A stretch of DNA of 64,000 nucleotides from Ammoniphilus sp. CFH 90114 (GCF_004123195.1 NZ_SDLI01000012.1:47982-111981), one strand, 5' to 3'. Shown: positions 8,119-17,112, counted from the first letter of the stretch. Notes: generated by a model not told the origin, from the sequence alone. Made by a program: numbers and translations.

Positions 8119-8790
8119 TTACATATAAGGAATGGGATCTTTCGCTCCAGCCTGCTCAAAGCCTTGTAAACGGAGCTTGCAGCTATCGCAAGTACCGCAG
8201 GCCGATTCCCCTCCGCGATAACAAGAAGTAGTCAAATGATACGGGACATTCAGGTCTATGCCAAGCTGAATGGTTTGGGCTTTAGATAAGTGGCTTAAAG
8301 GAGCAAGAATCTTGAGATTTCCTTCCTTTATTCCCGCTTGAGTGGCTAGATTTATGGTCTCAGTCATGGAGCGAATAAACTCCGGGCGGCAGTCCGGGTA
8401 TCCGCTGTAATCCACACTACTGACACCGATATAGATGGCTTCAGCTCCAACGACTTCAGCGTAAGCAGCTGCCAAAGACAGAAAGATCATATTTCTAGCA
8501 GGAACATAGGTCACAGGGACTTCTTTACTTCCTGTATAATCCGGGACTTCAATGGAGGAATCAGTTAAGGCACTGCCTCCGATCTGGCCGAGAAAGGCGA
8601 TATCGACAATCTTATGCTGCGGTACTTCATAATGAGCAGCCACTTTTTTTGCCTGTTCGACTTCATGCTTATGCCTCTGCCCGTAATCAAAGGTTAAAGG
8701 ATAACAGGTATATCCTTCTCGCTCAGCAATGCCCATACAAGTGGTGCTGTCTAAACCACCGCTGAGAATAATCACAGCCTTCTTCGTCAT
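8119..8790 (-). CDS. queC: 7-cyano-7-deazaguanine synthase
   Basis: Converts 7-carboxy-7-deazaguanine with ammonia and ATP to preQ0, a late step toward queuosine in tRNA. The 223-residue protein carries the ATP-binding SGGLDSTT motif at residues 9-16 and the C-terminal zinc site [15 protein letters not shown], with four cysteines. It is the last gene of queD-queE-queC, six bases after queE. Length matches the family. In Bacillus the same genes lie in one operon controlled by a preQ1 riboswitch, which agrees with the leader at 9981-10099. Confidence 0.96.
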   Translation of the reverse strand: MTKKAVIILSGGLDSTTCMGIAEREGYTCYPLTFDYGQRHKHEVEQAKKVAAHYEVPQHKIVDIAFLGQIGGSALTDSSIEVPDYTGSKEVPVTYVPARNMIFLSLAAAYAEVVGAEAIYIGVSSVDYSGYPDCRPEFIRSMTETINLATQAGIKEGNLKILAPLSHLSKAQTIQLGIDLNVPYHLTTSCYRGGESACGTCDSCKLRLQGFEQAGAKDPIPYM

Positions 8791-8796
8791 GATCGA

Positions 8797-9483
8797 TTAC
8801 ACTCCTTTCGTATCCGGATGCCAAATGTATTTATGGGTTTGTAAGCTTAATTTAGCCTGTTTAAAAGGTGATTGAAGCATCAACTTTACGAGCTCCGCCG
8901 GTGCAAGCTGATCCCACACAGGGCTGAAAAGGATTTGACCTTGTTGATAAAATTCTTCAATAATACGGCTTGCCTCTGCAAATTCCGCTGCATTGCCTAC
9001 TACGAACTTTATTTCATCCCGGGAACCAAGATAATGGAAATTCTCCATGATCATGCTTTGGGTTTCTCCACTCGAAGTTAATTTATAATCCAGAACGAAC
9101 CTTACTTTTTCTTTCACCAGATGATGACTTTCTCTTAATTCGTGGAAGGGACGAAGTAGAATCGCCCCATTGGTTTCAATATGGATATCCTCCACATGAG
9201 GAAGCTCAGCAAGAGCGGCAATGAGAGCGAGTGATTTTGAACCATGCATTAAGGGTTCGCCGCCGGTTAGACAAATAGAAGGGTTCCCGAACTTTCTTAC
9301 CTGCTCGGTAATTTCTTCGATCGTAGCAAAAAATTCAGGAGAATGCGGGGCATAACTATACTTGGTATCACACCAGGTACATCGCAAGTTACAGTTGTAT
9401 AAGCGGACAAAAGTGGTGAGAAACCCGGCTTTTAACCCCTCGCCTTCCACCGTCTCAAAAATCTCTACCATGGGCAGTTTCAT
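8797..9483 (-). CDS. queE: 7-carboxy-7-deazaguanine synthase (radical SAM)
   Basis: A radical SAM enzyme that rearranges 6-carboxy-tetrahydropterin to 7-carboxy-7-deazaguanine. I take the ATG at 9483 (228 residues) because GGAG lies seven bases upstream; the open frame extends to 9510, overlapping queD, without a better site. The 4Fe-4S cluster motif is CNLRCTWC, as expected for the CX3CX2C radical SAM pattern. FETVEGEG at the N-terminus and CLTGGEPLMH complete the SAM site. It is flanked tightly by queD and queC. Confidence 0.95.
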   Translation of the reverse strand: MKLPMVEIFETVEGEGLKAGFLTTFVRLYNCNLRCTWCDTKYSYAPHSPEFFATIEEITEQVRKFGNPSICLTGGEPLMHGSKSLALIAALAELPHVEDIHIETNGAILLRPFHELRESHHLVKEKVRFVLDYKLTSSGETQSMIMENFHYLGSRDEIKFVVGNAAEFAEASRIIEEFYQQGQILFSPVWDQLAPAELVKLMLQSPFKQAKLSLQTHKYIWHPDTKGV

Positions 9484-9494
9484 CGTCATCTCCA

Positions 9495-9962
9495 TCAGTC
9501 TGCCATCCATTCTCGCTTGAGATAAGCGTAGCTGGTAGGGGTTTCGTAGAGGGTAAGTTCTTCAATCCGAAGATCATCATTCTTCATCTCTGCTATCGCT
9601 TTTTCTAGCTCCTCCCAGATCCAGACAATCATATTCTCCGCTGTTGTGTTCATAGCTGGCAATACTTCATTAAGGTATTGATGATCAAGCTTAGACTCAA
9701 TCTTCTCTTTAAAAATGGTTTTTATATCACCAAAGTCAACAACAATTCCGATCTCATTCACAAAACCGCTAAAATGGATAATCACCTTATACGTATGCCC
9801 ATGTAGGTTGACGCACTTACCGTCATAGGCATGCAGATGATGAGCGGCGTCAAACGTAAATTCCTTTACTACGCCAACTCGTCGGTGATGATATTTTAAT
9901 TGATTGTAGGTAATGTCTTCCCCTAGCTTTTGTACTCTTGTTGGAATTTTGTATTCAGACAT
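9495..9962 (-). CDS. queD: 6-carboxy-5,6,7,8-tetrahydropterin synthase
   Basis: First dedicated enzyme of queuosine synthesis, making 6-carboxy-tetrahydropterin from dihydroneopterin triphosphate. The 155-residue protein has zinc-binding histidines in FDAAHHLHAYDG and NLHGHTYKV, and the catalytic region around TTAEN and EELTLYETPTSYA. It is the first gene after the leader, with AGGAGGTCTAT before the ATG. Order D-E-C on one strand with short gaps indicates an operon. Confidence 0.95.
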   Translation of the reverse strand: MSEYKIPTRVQKLGEDITYNQLKYHHRRVGVVKEFTFDAAHHLHAYDGKCVNLHGHTYKVIIHFSGFVNEIGIVVDFGDIKTIFKEKIESKLDHQYLNEVLPAMNTTAENMIVWIWEELEKAIAEMKNDDLRIEELTLYETPTSYAYLKREWMAD

Positions 9963-9980
9963 ATAGACCTCCTCATAGAG

Positions 9981-10019
9981 AAAAATAAAAAGCCCCCATA
10001 CTTAAGATCATATGGGAGC
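9981..10019 (-). terminator. Leader terminator (attenuator) upstream of queDEC
   Basis: On the minus strand GCTCCCATA and TATGGGGGC form a nine-base stem (one G-U pair) with the loop TGATCTTAAG, followed by CTTTTTATTTTT. It ends about 20 bases before the queD start, so it must be read through to express the operon. Its left arm contains CTCCC, complementary to GGGAG at the end of the upstream aptamer region. Confidence 0.82.
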
Positions 10020-10039
10020 GTGGTCGCTTTTTATTTTCT

Positions 10040-10083
10040 CTCCCTAGTTTTTTTGTCTTGAGTGGCGGGAATTACGAACACTC
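10040..10083 (-). promoter_or_regulatory. Probable preQ1 riboswitch aptamer of the queDEC leader
   Basis: On the minus strand a five-base stem GAGTG/CACTC (10079-10083 with 10060-10064) encloses TTCGTAATTCCCGC. An A-rich tail AAGACAAAAAAACTAGGGAG follows. The loop bases TTCCC can pair with the tail GGGAG to form an H-type pseudoknot. The tail resembles the AAAAAACTAAGG end of the known preQ1-I class. Agreement with the consensus is partial: the loop is longer than usual and the pseudoknot uses CCC/GGG. Placement before queD and the terminator that follows support the call. Confidence 0.65.
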
Positions 10084-10090
10084 GTTACCT

Positions 10091-10099
10091 ACTATAACA
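10091..10099 (-). promoter_or_regulatory. Extended -10 promoter of queDEC
   Basis: On the minus strand TGTTATAGT combines a TG extension with the hexamer TATAGT. Transcription would start six to eight bases downstream, immediately before the first aptamer stem. No good -35 box is present, which is common for extended -10 promoters. Confidence 0.55.
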
Positions 10100-10130
10100 C
10101 ATTCCTAAACTCTCCGGTAGATAAAAATAT

Positions 10131-11153
10131 CTAGTACGCTCTCTCATAAGGTTTAGGTGTTAATGGCTTTTTATCTAGTACAATAGATGCTTCGTTTGCC
10201 CAATAAGGATTTCTAAGAATGCCTCTTCCAACAGCAATGAGGTCAGCTTGGTTGTTTCCGAGGACAGCTTCCGCTAGAGGGGCATGATCTAGTTTTCCTA
10301 CTGCAATGACAGGAACATCGACTTCTTGTTTAATACGCTCTGCCAGAGGAACCTGATAACCGGGATGTACGCCCGGGCGTCCGGCTGATCCGATCGGACC
10401 TTCCCCACCGGATGAGATATGGAAAAGGTCTACTCCCGCGCTGCGGTAACGCTTAGCCATCTCCACACCATAGTCAAGCTGATATCCTCCGTCCACATAT
10501 TCAACAGCGGATATACGCATCATCAGAGGCATGTCCTTTGGCATAATTTCCTTGACTGCACGGATGACTTCTTCCCCAAACAAGAACTTGTCCTCTCCAT
10601 ACTTGTCGGTTCGCTTGTTCGTATAAGGAGATGAGAATTGATGGATGAGATACCCGTGAGCACCATGGAGTTCTACCGTATCTACGCCTGCCTTGATCGC
10701 TCTTTCTACACCCTTCCGGAATGTTTCTACCATCGCTTCCACTTCCGAGGTCGTCAGTTCATGCGGTGTTGTGAATTGGTCGTTAAAGGCCAGCGGGGAA
10801 CACGACACAGGCTCAGGAGCATCTTGAGCCTTGCGTCCAGCATGACCAATCTGGATCGCTACCTTGGCCCCATACTTATGGCACTCCTCAATGATGCGTT
10901 GGAAAGCAGGAATATGATCATCACTCCAAATGCCAAGGCATTGATCGCTGATCCGTCCCCTATCCTCCACGTTGGTCATTTCAATAATAATAAGCCCCGT
11001 TCCGCCGATCGCTCGACTTGTATAATGAACAAAATGCCAATCGGTTGGCATCCCATCCTTGGCTAGAGCAGAGTATTGGCAACATGGTGGAAAAACGACC
11101 CGATTCTTAAGTTCTAGGTTTTTTAGCACGAAAGGTTCGAATAACTTTGACAT
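10131..11153 (-). CDS. namA: NADPH-dependent old yellow enzyme (NamA/YqjM type)
   Basis: An FMN-dependent ene-reductase of 340 residues, TIM-barrel fold. It starts with LFEPFVLKNLELKNRVV and carries the YqjM-type active-site Cys-Tyr in CCQYS, QIGHAGRKAQ, the substrate-binding His pair in HGAHGYLIHQFSSP, the TDKYGEDKF segment and the phosphate-binding AVGRGIL near the end. Homologues reduce activated double bonds such as those of N-ethylmaleimide and nitro compounds, probably for detoxification. It stands alone, divergent from the D-threonine aldolase-like gene. Confidence 0.92.
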   Translation of the reverse strand: MSKLFEPFVLKNLELKNRVVFPPCCQYSALAKDGMPTDWHFVHYTSRAIGGTGLIIIEMTNVEDRGRISDQCLGIWSDDHIPAFQRIIEECHKYGAKVAIQIGHAGRKAQDAPEPVSCSPLAFNDQFTTPHELTTSEVEAMVETFRKGVERAIKAGVDTVELHGAHGYLIHQFSSPYTNKRTDKYGEDKFLFGEEVIRAVKEIMPKDMPLMMRISAVEYVDGGYQLDYGVEMAKRYRSAGVDLFHISSGGEGPIGSAGRPGVHPGYQVPLAERIKQEVDVPVIAVGKLDHAPLAEAVLGNNQADLIAVGRGILRNPYWANEASIVLDKKPLTPKPYERAY

Positions 11154-11288
11154 TATGGCATTCCCCTCCTAATCATATCTGTACAAGCTCTATCATAACC
11201 GAAGAGGCAAAACAGGTCGAGCGTCTAACTGCGGAGAAATTTATGTTAAAATAAGCGTAGAAACTTTCCAATAAAAGGAGCTAGGCCT

Positions 11289-12404
11289 ATGCCAAATCAT
11301 TGGGTTCATCACCCTATTGATACCCCTGCTGTTCTTGTTCATCAGGAGATTTTGCAAAAAAATATTCATGATATGGCGGTTTTCGCTAAAACGTATCATC
11401 TTGCCCTCCGCCCTCATATTAAAACACATAAGATTCCCGAGATCGCACGGATGCAGCTAGCCGCTGGAGCTGTTGGCGTGACAACAGCTAAATTAGGAGA
11501 AGCCGAGGTGATGGCAGCTCACGGAATAACAGACATCCTTATCGCCTATCCAATCATCGGCAAGGAGAAGTTGAAGCGCTTAGAGGAATTGAGAAAAATA
11601 GCTAAGGTCATGACTGTCGTGGACGGTCGAGAGCAGGCCTTAGAGCTTTCACAATACGCTAACGAGCGTAATTTACAATTTGAAGTGCTCATGGAAATGG
11701 ATTCAGGACTACGGCGTTGCGGTGTACTTCCTGGCCAAGATGCGTTAGCTTTATACCGTGAGTTGGCCGAGCTTCCTGGAATAAGGCTTCAAGGGATCAT
11801 GACTCATGCGGGCCATGCCTATGGGGCAACAGGAATTGATCAAGTCAGAGAGATAGCTCTTCAGGAAGGAACGATCATGGTAGAGACGGCCCAGCTTCTG
11901 CGGGAGGCAGACCTGGCGGCCCCAGAGGTGAGTGTTGGATCCACTCCCACGGTGAGAATTTCCGGTCAGGTTGAAGGCGTTACAGAAATTCGCCCAGGAA
12001 ACTATGTGTTCAACGATCTCACCCAAATTCGTCTAGGTGTGGCCACGCAAGATCAATGTGCACTCCGAGTGGCGACAAGAATTGTGAGTAAACCTGCTGA
12101 AGATCGGTTCATCATTGATGCGGGTGCCAAGACGTTCGCCCTTGATCAAGGAGCGCACGGAACCACAGGAGTCTCGGGCTATGGCCGAGTAGTGGGTCAC
12201 CCTGAATGCACAATTGCTCGTTTATCAGAGGAACATGGAATTGTTATAGTACAGGGTGCGACTAAACTTCAAGTCGGAGATATTATTGAAATTATCCCTA
12301 ATCATAGTTGTCCAGTAGCCAATCTAACGAATGAGGTTCACGTCGTTTCTAGAGGTGTTGTGAGTGCAGTATGGAAGGTAGCCGCACGTGGAAAGACATC
12401 GTAA
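11289..12404 (+). CDS. D-threonine aldolase / D-serine dehydratase family PLP enzyme
   Basis: A 371-residue fold-type III PLP enzyme with an alanine-racemase-like N-terminal barrel. The PLP lysine lies in RPHIKTHK (about residues 42-49). ITDILIAYPI and LMEMDSGLRRCG (about 143-154) follow, then a C-terminal domain that in this family binds a divalent metal. The D-TA family cleaves D-threonine to glycine and acetaldehyde or dehydrates D-serine; which one cannot be told here. The ribosome binding site AAGGAG lies 10 bases upstream. A TG-extended -10 (TAAAAT, 11247-11252) sits 36 bases upstream of the start. Confidence 0.87.
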   Translation: MPNHWVHHPIDTPAVLVHQEILQKNIHDMAVFAKTYHLALRPHIKTHKIPEIARMQLAAGAVGVTTAKLGEAEVMAAHGITDILIAYPIIGKEKLKRLEELRKIAKVMTVVDGREQALELSQYANERNLQFEVLMEMDSGLRRCGVLPGQDALALYRELAELPGIRLQGIMTHAGHAYGATGIDQVREIALQEGTIMVETAQLLREADLAAPEVSVGSTPTVRISGQVEGVTEIRPGNYVFNDLTQIRLGVATQDQCALRVATRIVSKPAEDRFIIDAGAKTFALDQGAHGTTGVSGYGRVVGHPECTIARLSEEHGIVIVQGATKLQVGDIIEIIPNHSCPVANLTNEVHVVSRGVVSAVWKVAARGKTS

Positions 12405-12419
12405 GCTCTAGAATTCAAT

Positions 12420-12447
12420 CTCCCTATTGATTGCTTTCGATAGGGAG
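12420..12447 (+). terminator. Terminator after the D-threonine aldolase-like gene
   Basis: CTCCCTAT at 12420-12427 pairs with ATAGGGAG at 12440-12447 around a 12-base loop, followed by TTATATTTCTCTT. The U-tract is interrupted, so termination may be partial. Confidence 0.65.
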
Positions 12448-12581
12448 TTATATTTCTCTTAATCAATATTTAATAAACAAAAATGATACCTTTCACCCTA
12501 CTCTGCTATATAATAGAACTATCTTGTAGTTCAACAAAAATCGACCTTTATTTACACGTGCCAAGGAGTAGGAGAACATCT

Positions 12582-14498
12582 GTGAAAATGAAACAAAGTC
12601 ATCGGCTAGTTAGTCGAATAAATAGTATGGTAACCATCCTTCTGTTATTAATAGGAGTACTTGCTTCCTTTCTCATGAAGGAATTAATTGATCATCTGGG
12701 AGTAGGTTACATTGAAGAAGATGTGACAACGAAGGCTATGATGCTTAGTCAAAGTATTAATATAACGAAAAGACTAGATGAACAATTAGAACAAAAGTAT
12801 GATGAAAGACTGTACATAAGCGCAAAATCTATTGCAAACGAATTAAAAGGCAAGGACATCAGGGATATTACCAGCGATGATTTAAGAATCTTGAGTAAAG
12901 AATGGAATGTAGAGGATATCACATTAATGACTCGGCAAGAGGATGGAAACTTCTTGTTCGCGATGTCTACCAACCCGAAGGAGATCGGATATAAGACGGG
13001 AACAGATTGGGGTTTTTGGCATACGGCGTTTACCCAACTCTGGGAGCGTAAGCCGCTTGACGTACCGAGTGGCAGAAGCTTCTCGAACGGCTGGATAGGT
13101 CCGCTCGTAGATTCGGAAACACAAAAGGGTGAAGAACTTTACAAGTTTGCTTACTATTATAACGGTGAAACAGACTTTATTATTGCGCCTTTTATTATAG
13201 CCACGGATCTCAAAAATGACGATCACACCGTTCGCTTACTTAATACGATGTTAGATAACAACCATATAAAAGAAATATCAGTCATTAATGTGAATTCCTT
13301 CTTAAATCCTGTTTCTGAAATTCATGATACGAAGGTGGACCTTCCTGTTCTCTATGGAAACAATACATTCTCTTTGAAACAGGATAAAGAGATCGTTCAA
13401 GCCCTTTATCAAGATTCAAATGCCACCTCTCACTCCATTAACTTTACAGGAGAACATGCTCCTGGCATAGCGGAGGACGGGCGTCATTACCAAAAGTACT
13501 ATATCAAAATACCAACTGCTGATTCCCCCGTTGATCGCATGATGATGCTGGTTATGGACATGGGTGAATACGATAGGTTGAAGACTCAATCTTATCTCGT
13601 AACGTTTGTCGTTAGCGCTTTGACGATTATGATTATTTTATTGTTGATTCAATGGATTACCCGACAACAACTTAGACCTATGGAAGCCATTATTCAGCAT
13701 ATTAAACGGGTATCCAAGGGGGATTTCTCCTCTCGTCTATCGATTTCGAATAAGAATGAATTCGAGTGGCTCGGAAAGCAATTGAACGACATGACGGAGA
13801 GAATGGGAGACATGATTCATCAGATTAATCGTCAAGCCAACGAAGAGGTGACGTTCACCCAGTCCGCTTATCATGAGGAATTAAAAAAATTAATGACAAG
13901 TGTCGAATCGATTCGTCATGATTTTCACAATCATATGAGCGTAGTCAAAGGATTAATCCAAATTGGAAGTCCTGACAGAGCGTTGGATTACTTAACCGAC
14001 ATTACGAAAGAAGTGAATCGGATTAGGGAGTCTATGGATATTAAAAACCCTGAATTAAGCGTGTTTTTCCATTCTAAATTCCTCACCGCCGAGAATAATC
14101 AAGTTCAACTGCGATGTGTTATTGAAGCTGATCCTTTCGATTTTATTCCATCGTTAGACCAAATAAAGATATACAGCAATTTAATTGATAATGCGTTAGA
14201 CGAAGTGCTGAAGCTCCCTTACGAGCAAAGAAGGATCCACATCACCTTAAAGCGTGAACCAGAGTCCTATTATTTTCGGGTAGATAATTCAGGAGATGAA
14301 ATTCCGCCTCAGCATCTCGATCGTTTATTTGAACTCGGTTTTTCAACCAAGCCCACCTATGGCGAAAACAACAGAGGTTCAGGATTACCTATTGTAAAAC
14401 AGACCATCGAAAAATACGGTGGAGAACTTAACGTCTATCGCAAGGATCATATGACCTGCTTTGAGGTGAGGATACCGTTTCTCCCCTCTTCTTCATAA
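12582..14498 (+). CDS. Membrane sensor histidine kinase, Spo0B-like dimerisation domain
   Basis: I start at the GTG at 12582 (638 residues) because AGGAG lies seven bases upstream; the open frame extends 33 codons further with no good site. Order: membrane helix about 16-36, an extracytoplasmic domain of about 300 residues, a second helix about 340-360, HAMP, a linker helix, the phosphorylated-His region RHDFHNHMSVVKGL, and a HATPase domain with NLIDNALDEV (N box) and GSGLPIVK (G2 box). RHDFHNH is typical of kinases with SPOB_a-type dimerisation, as in citrate/malate sensors. No response regulator gene is adjacent, so the partner and signal are unknown. Confidence 0.86.
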   Translation: MKMKQSHRLVSRINSMVTILLLLIGVLASFLMKELIDHLGVGYIEEDVTTKAMMLSQSINITKRLDEQLEQKYDERLYISAKSIANELKGKDIRDITSDDLRILSKEWNVEDITLMTRQEDGNFLFAMSTNPKEIGYKTGTDWGFWHTAFTQLWERKPLDVPSGRSFSNGWIGPLVDSETQKGEELYKFAYYYNGETDFIIAPFIIATDLKNDDHTVRLLNTMLDNNHIKEISVINVNSFLNPVSEIHDTKVDLPVLYGNNTFSLKQDKEIVQALYQDSNATSHSINFTGEHAPGIAEDGRHYQKYYIKIPTADSPVDRMMMLVMDMGEYDRLKTQSYLVTFVVSALTIMIILLLIQWITRQQLRPMEAIIQHIKRVSKGDFSSRLSISNKNEFEWLGKQLNDMTERMGDMIHQINRQANEEVTFTQSAYHEELKKLMTSVESIRHDFHNHMSVVKGLIQIGSPDRALDYLTDITKEVNRIRESMDIKNPELSVFFHSKFLTAENNQVQLRCVIEADPFDFIPSLDQIKIYSNLIDNALDEVLKLPYEQRRIHITLKREPESYYFRVDNSGDEIPPQHLDRLFELGFSTKPTYGENNRGSGLPIVKQTIEKYGGELNVYRKDHMTCFEVRIPFLPSSS

Positions 14499-14538
14499 TA
14501 AAAAGGCAAGCTCTAAAACGAGCCTGCCTTTTTATTTT
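14499..14538. terminator. Bidirectional terminator between kinase and 3-hydroxyisobutyryl-CoA hydrolase genes
   Basis: AAAAAGGCAAGCTC and GAGCCTGCCTTTTT form a 14-base stem with one mismatch. A-rich and T-rich flanks provide U-tracts in both directions. It lies between two convergent genes. Confidence 0.9.
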
Positions 14539-14539
14539 A

Positions 14540-15640
14540 CTACTTTAACATCTTCAAAGGGTTGCCTTCTTTCCCCCAATCATAGTGGAAATAGCGAAGA
14601 ACGTCTTCCTCGCTTACCTCTTCTAATGTTGGTGGGTTCCAGCGAGGCCTGCGGTCTTTGTCAACGACAACGGCTCGTACCCCTTCGTGGAAATCGTCAC
14701 TGACCATGAAGTTCATACCAAGATTAATTTCCATTTGGAAGCACTCCCCTAAGGAGAGGGTCCGTCCGCGCTTTATTTGTTCTAAGGCAATTTTAAGAGA
14801 AGTGGGAGATTTCTCCTCTAAGGTTCTTGCTTTCTCCTCCGCCCATGTGTCTCCAAGCTTCGCGGCTTGCTTGAGAGATTGTAGAATAGCTTCTATCGTT
14901 CCAAGGGAAAAATGATGATTCACTTTGTCCTGAGCCTGCTTAAGCGTTGAGGATAAAGGAGAGGACTCTGAAAATCTCTTCACGAGCCTATCTAGCCCTT
15001 GCTCTAGAGAATCTACGGTTGTCCAATCCTCTTGTTGAACCGCTTGCTTGAGGTCTGCTAGACGCTCGCTCTGCACGTAGTAATCGGCTGCACCAAGGAA
15101 GAGGACATCAGCTGCGGTAATCGTTTCGGCCGTTAAAGCGAGATAGGTGCCGAATGACCCAGGCATCTGACTTAAGAAGTAACTCGCCCCGACATCTGGA
15201 AAGAAACCAATGTTCATCTCAGGCATGGCCCACTTCGTTTTTTCTGTAACCATACGCAAGGAGGCTCCATTCGAGATGCCTACTCCGCCACCCATGACAT
15301 AGCCATCCATGATGGCTATAACGGGCTTGGGATAGTGATGGATCAGATAGTCCATCCGGTACTCACTCTGAAAATAAGGAGTGGCGAACGGGATAATATC
15401 GGCGTCTCTCCTATCATAAAGGGATCGAATGTCTCCACCTGCACAGAGTCCTCTCTCCCCTGCCCCTTCGAGGTAGATCAGCGATACTTGATCATCATCC
15501 TTCCAATTCATAAAGATCTGTTCAAGCTCCGTTACCATCTCATAGGATAAAGCATTCAAGGCACGAGGCCGGTTGAGGGTAATCCAACCGACGCCCCTGT
15601 GAATTTCGGTTAAGATATGGTTTTCCTTGAGCATAGTCAC
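14540..15640 (-). CDS. 3-Hydroxyisobutyryl-CoA hydrolase
   Basis: A crotonase-fold thioesterase (366 residues, ECH_2 family) that releases 3-hydroxyisobutyrate from its CoA ester in valine breakdown. The oxyanion hole segments are GLCAGGDIRSLYD (about 64-76) and YVMGGGVGIS, followed by the conserved EMNIGFFPDVGASYFLS. The start is the GTG at 15640 with AAGGAG nine bases upstream. Length (350-380) and the C-terminal region separate it from ordinary enoyl-CoA hydratases (about 260). It follows a DMT exporter gene by 19 bases, so the two and the upstream DUF1499 gene probably share a transcript. Downstream carbon could enter the propionyl-CoA operon at 47.8-57.2 kb. Confidence 0.88.
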   Translation of the reverse strand: MTMLKENHILTEIHRGVGWITLNRPRALNALSYEMVTELEQIFMNWKDDDQVSLIYLEGAGERGLCAGGDIRSLYDRRDADIIPFATPYFQSEYRMDYLIHHYPKPVIAIMDGYVMGGGVGISNGASLRMVTEKTKWAMPEMNIGFFPDVGASYFLSQMPGSFGTYLALTAETITAADVLFLGAADYYVQSERLADLKQAVQQEDWTTVDSLEQGLDRLVKRFSESSPLSSTLKQAQDKVNHHFSLGTIEAILQSLKQAAKLGDTWAEEKARTLEEKSPTSLKIALEQIKRGRTLSLGECFQMEINLGMNFMVSDDFHEGVRAVVVDKDRRPRWNPPTLEEVSEEDVLRYFHYDWGKEGNPLKMLK

Positions 15641-15659
15641 TCGTTTCTCTCCTTTTTCT

Positions 15660-16610
15660 CTAGGATCTTGCTTCTCTTTTTAGCTTCACAGTTTTCTCTG
15701 CATGAGGGCGGTTCACAATGACAATCCCAGCGACAACCAAAGCTAGAGCTAATAGGACTAACTCATGCAAAGGCTCACCTAAGATGGCCGCCGATAAGGT
15801 AACGCCAAAGACCGGAATCAGGAATAAGTACATGGAGATATGTCCCACCTTGTTATACTTCATGACATTATTCCAGAGGACAAAGGCTGCCGCGGAAAGA
15901 AAGGACAAATAAAGGAGGACAAGGACCGCAAATCCGGTAATAGGGAAAGGCAGAAAGCCTGCCACAATCCCACCTGCAAGAGTTAAACCGATCCCTCCAA
16001 GCAGCATCTGATAGGAGGTCATATAAAGAATATCTAGACGAGCGGCCTCATTCTTGGCAAGGATGTTCCCCATAGCCCCGCAAAACATGGCAATGAGTAA
16101 ACAGATTTCTCCTATACCAAAGCTAAAATGATAGCTTCCTTTCGTCAAACTAACCATGACTACACCGGAGAAGCCAATAATAAGCCCTGTGACCTTTCGC
16201 CAGTTTAAGTGGTCATTCTGATAGAGAAAGTGAGCGATGATGATCTGGAAAAAAGAAGTCGTTCCTGCGATAATAGACCCCTGAATTCCTGTGCTATAGC
16301 TTAATCCAACATAAAAGAACAGGTACTGCAGGAGAGTTTGAAATAACCCTACTCTTGTTAATTGTGGAATAGTAGACTTCTTTAAACGAGCTGACCTTCC
16401 TATGAAGCGCATAAAGAGAAGGATAAGAAGGGAAGCCAAGATAAATCGATAGCCAGCAAATAAGATCTGCTCAAAGGTTTCTCCCTGCCCAATGTCAAGC
16501 TCGGCATAGCTCAACTTAATAAAAGGAAACGAGCTCCCCCAGAGAAAAGTGGCTCCACTGGCAGCAAGGATAATTCCTAACGGATGGGTAAAAAATTTTT
16601 CTGCTTTCAA
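15660..16610 (-). CDS. EamA/DMT-family transporter
   Basis: A 316-residue membrane protein with about ten hydrophobic helices arranged as two EamA repeats. The first contains GATFLWGSSFPFIK near the N-terminus. The second repeat begins around residue 165 (GIGEICLLIAMFCGAMGNI). The C-terminus is short and basic. Members export amino acids, nucleotides or other metabolites; the substrate is not predictable. It sits between a DUF1499 gene (19 bases upstream) and the hydroxyisobutyryl-CoA hydrolase gene, in one apparent operon. Confidence 0.87.
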   Translation of the reverse strand: MKAEKFFTHPLGIILAASGATFLWGSSFPFIKLSYAELDIGQGETFEQILFAGYRFILASLLILLFMRFIGRSARLKKSTIPQLTRVGLFQTLLQYLFFYVGLSYSTGIQGSIIAGTTSFFQIIIAHFLYQNDHLNWRKVTGLIIGFSGVVMVSLTKGSYHFSFGIGEICLLIAMFCGAMGNILAKNEAARLDILYMTSYQMLLGGIGLTLAGGIVAGFLPFPITGFAVLVLLYLSFLSAAAFVLWNNVMKYNKVGHISMYLFLIPVFGVTLSAAILGEPLHELVLLALALVVAGIVIVNRPHAEKTVKLKREARS

Positions 16611-16629
16611 CTCTTATGTTCCACACTTT

Positions 16630-17010
16630 CTATTTGGGTTTGATTTCTTTATGTAGTTTGTTTAAAAATGTTGTAATGTTTCGATAACTCGAACCGAAAT
16701 CTCCTCCTGCTCCCCGCTTAGCTGAAACGATGTCAAGAGCCGATTCAGACCCAGAGACGCCATAGACGGAAATCACAATATCTTCACTCCCAAACAATGG
16801 ATGCCTCTTCTCCACCATAATCTCCCCCCGTTCCAGATCCTTATGAATAATGCTCCAATCAGGCAGTGTGGATAATGTCTTGAGGACAGTCTCGATCACT
16901 TGTTCCTTACGGATATTATAGTAAGGGGTTCTTAATTTCGGAGATGGGGAATGTTCACTTGTTTCCTCATGATTTTTCCAGAGTCCCATGAGTGTCCTAG
17001 TCCATGACAT
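16630..17010 (-). CDS. DUF1499-like protein
   Basis: A 126-residue soluble protein. The core, from LSTLPDWSIIHKD to the C-terminus, with ALDIVSAKRGAGGDFGSS and a final helix NITTFLNKL, resembles DUF1499, where a conserved R-G-D-G run precedes a helix. Function of the family is unknown. The ribosome binding site is GAGGAG. It is the first gene of the run DUF1499-EamA-hydrolase on this strand. Confidence 0.65.
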   Translation of the reverse strand: MSWTRTLMGLWKNHEETSEHSPSPKLRTPYYNIRKEQVIETVLKTLSTLPDWSIIHKDLERGEIMVEKRHPLFGSEDIVISVYGVSGSESALDIVSAKRGAGGDFGSSYRNITTFLNKLHKEIKPK

Positions 17011-17112
17011 ACTTGTGCTCTCCTCGTTGTTTTATCATCTTTTTTCCTATACTGTTAAAGTATAGTAGAAACTTATCCAAGCATCAATGATTAATACTCT
17101 CGGAGGTGAGAA

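Noticed and set aside
12749..13226. Minus-strand open frames within the kinase gene
   Set aside because: Shadows of the kinase on the other strand, with no start signals.
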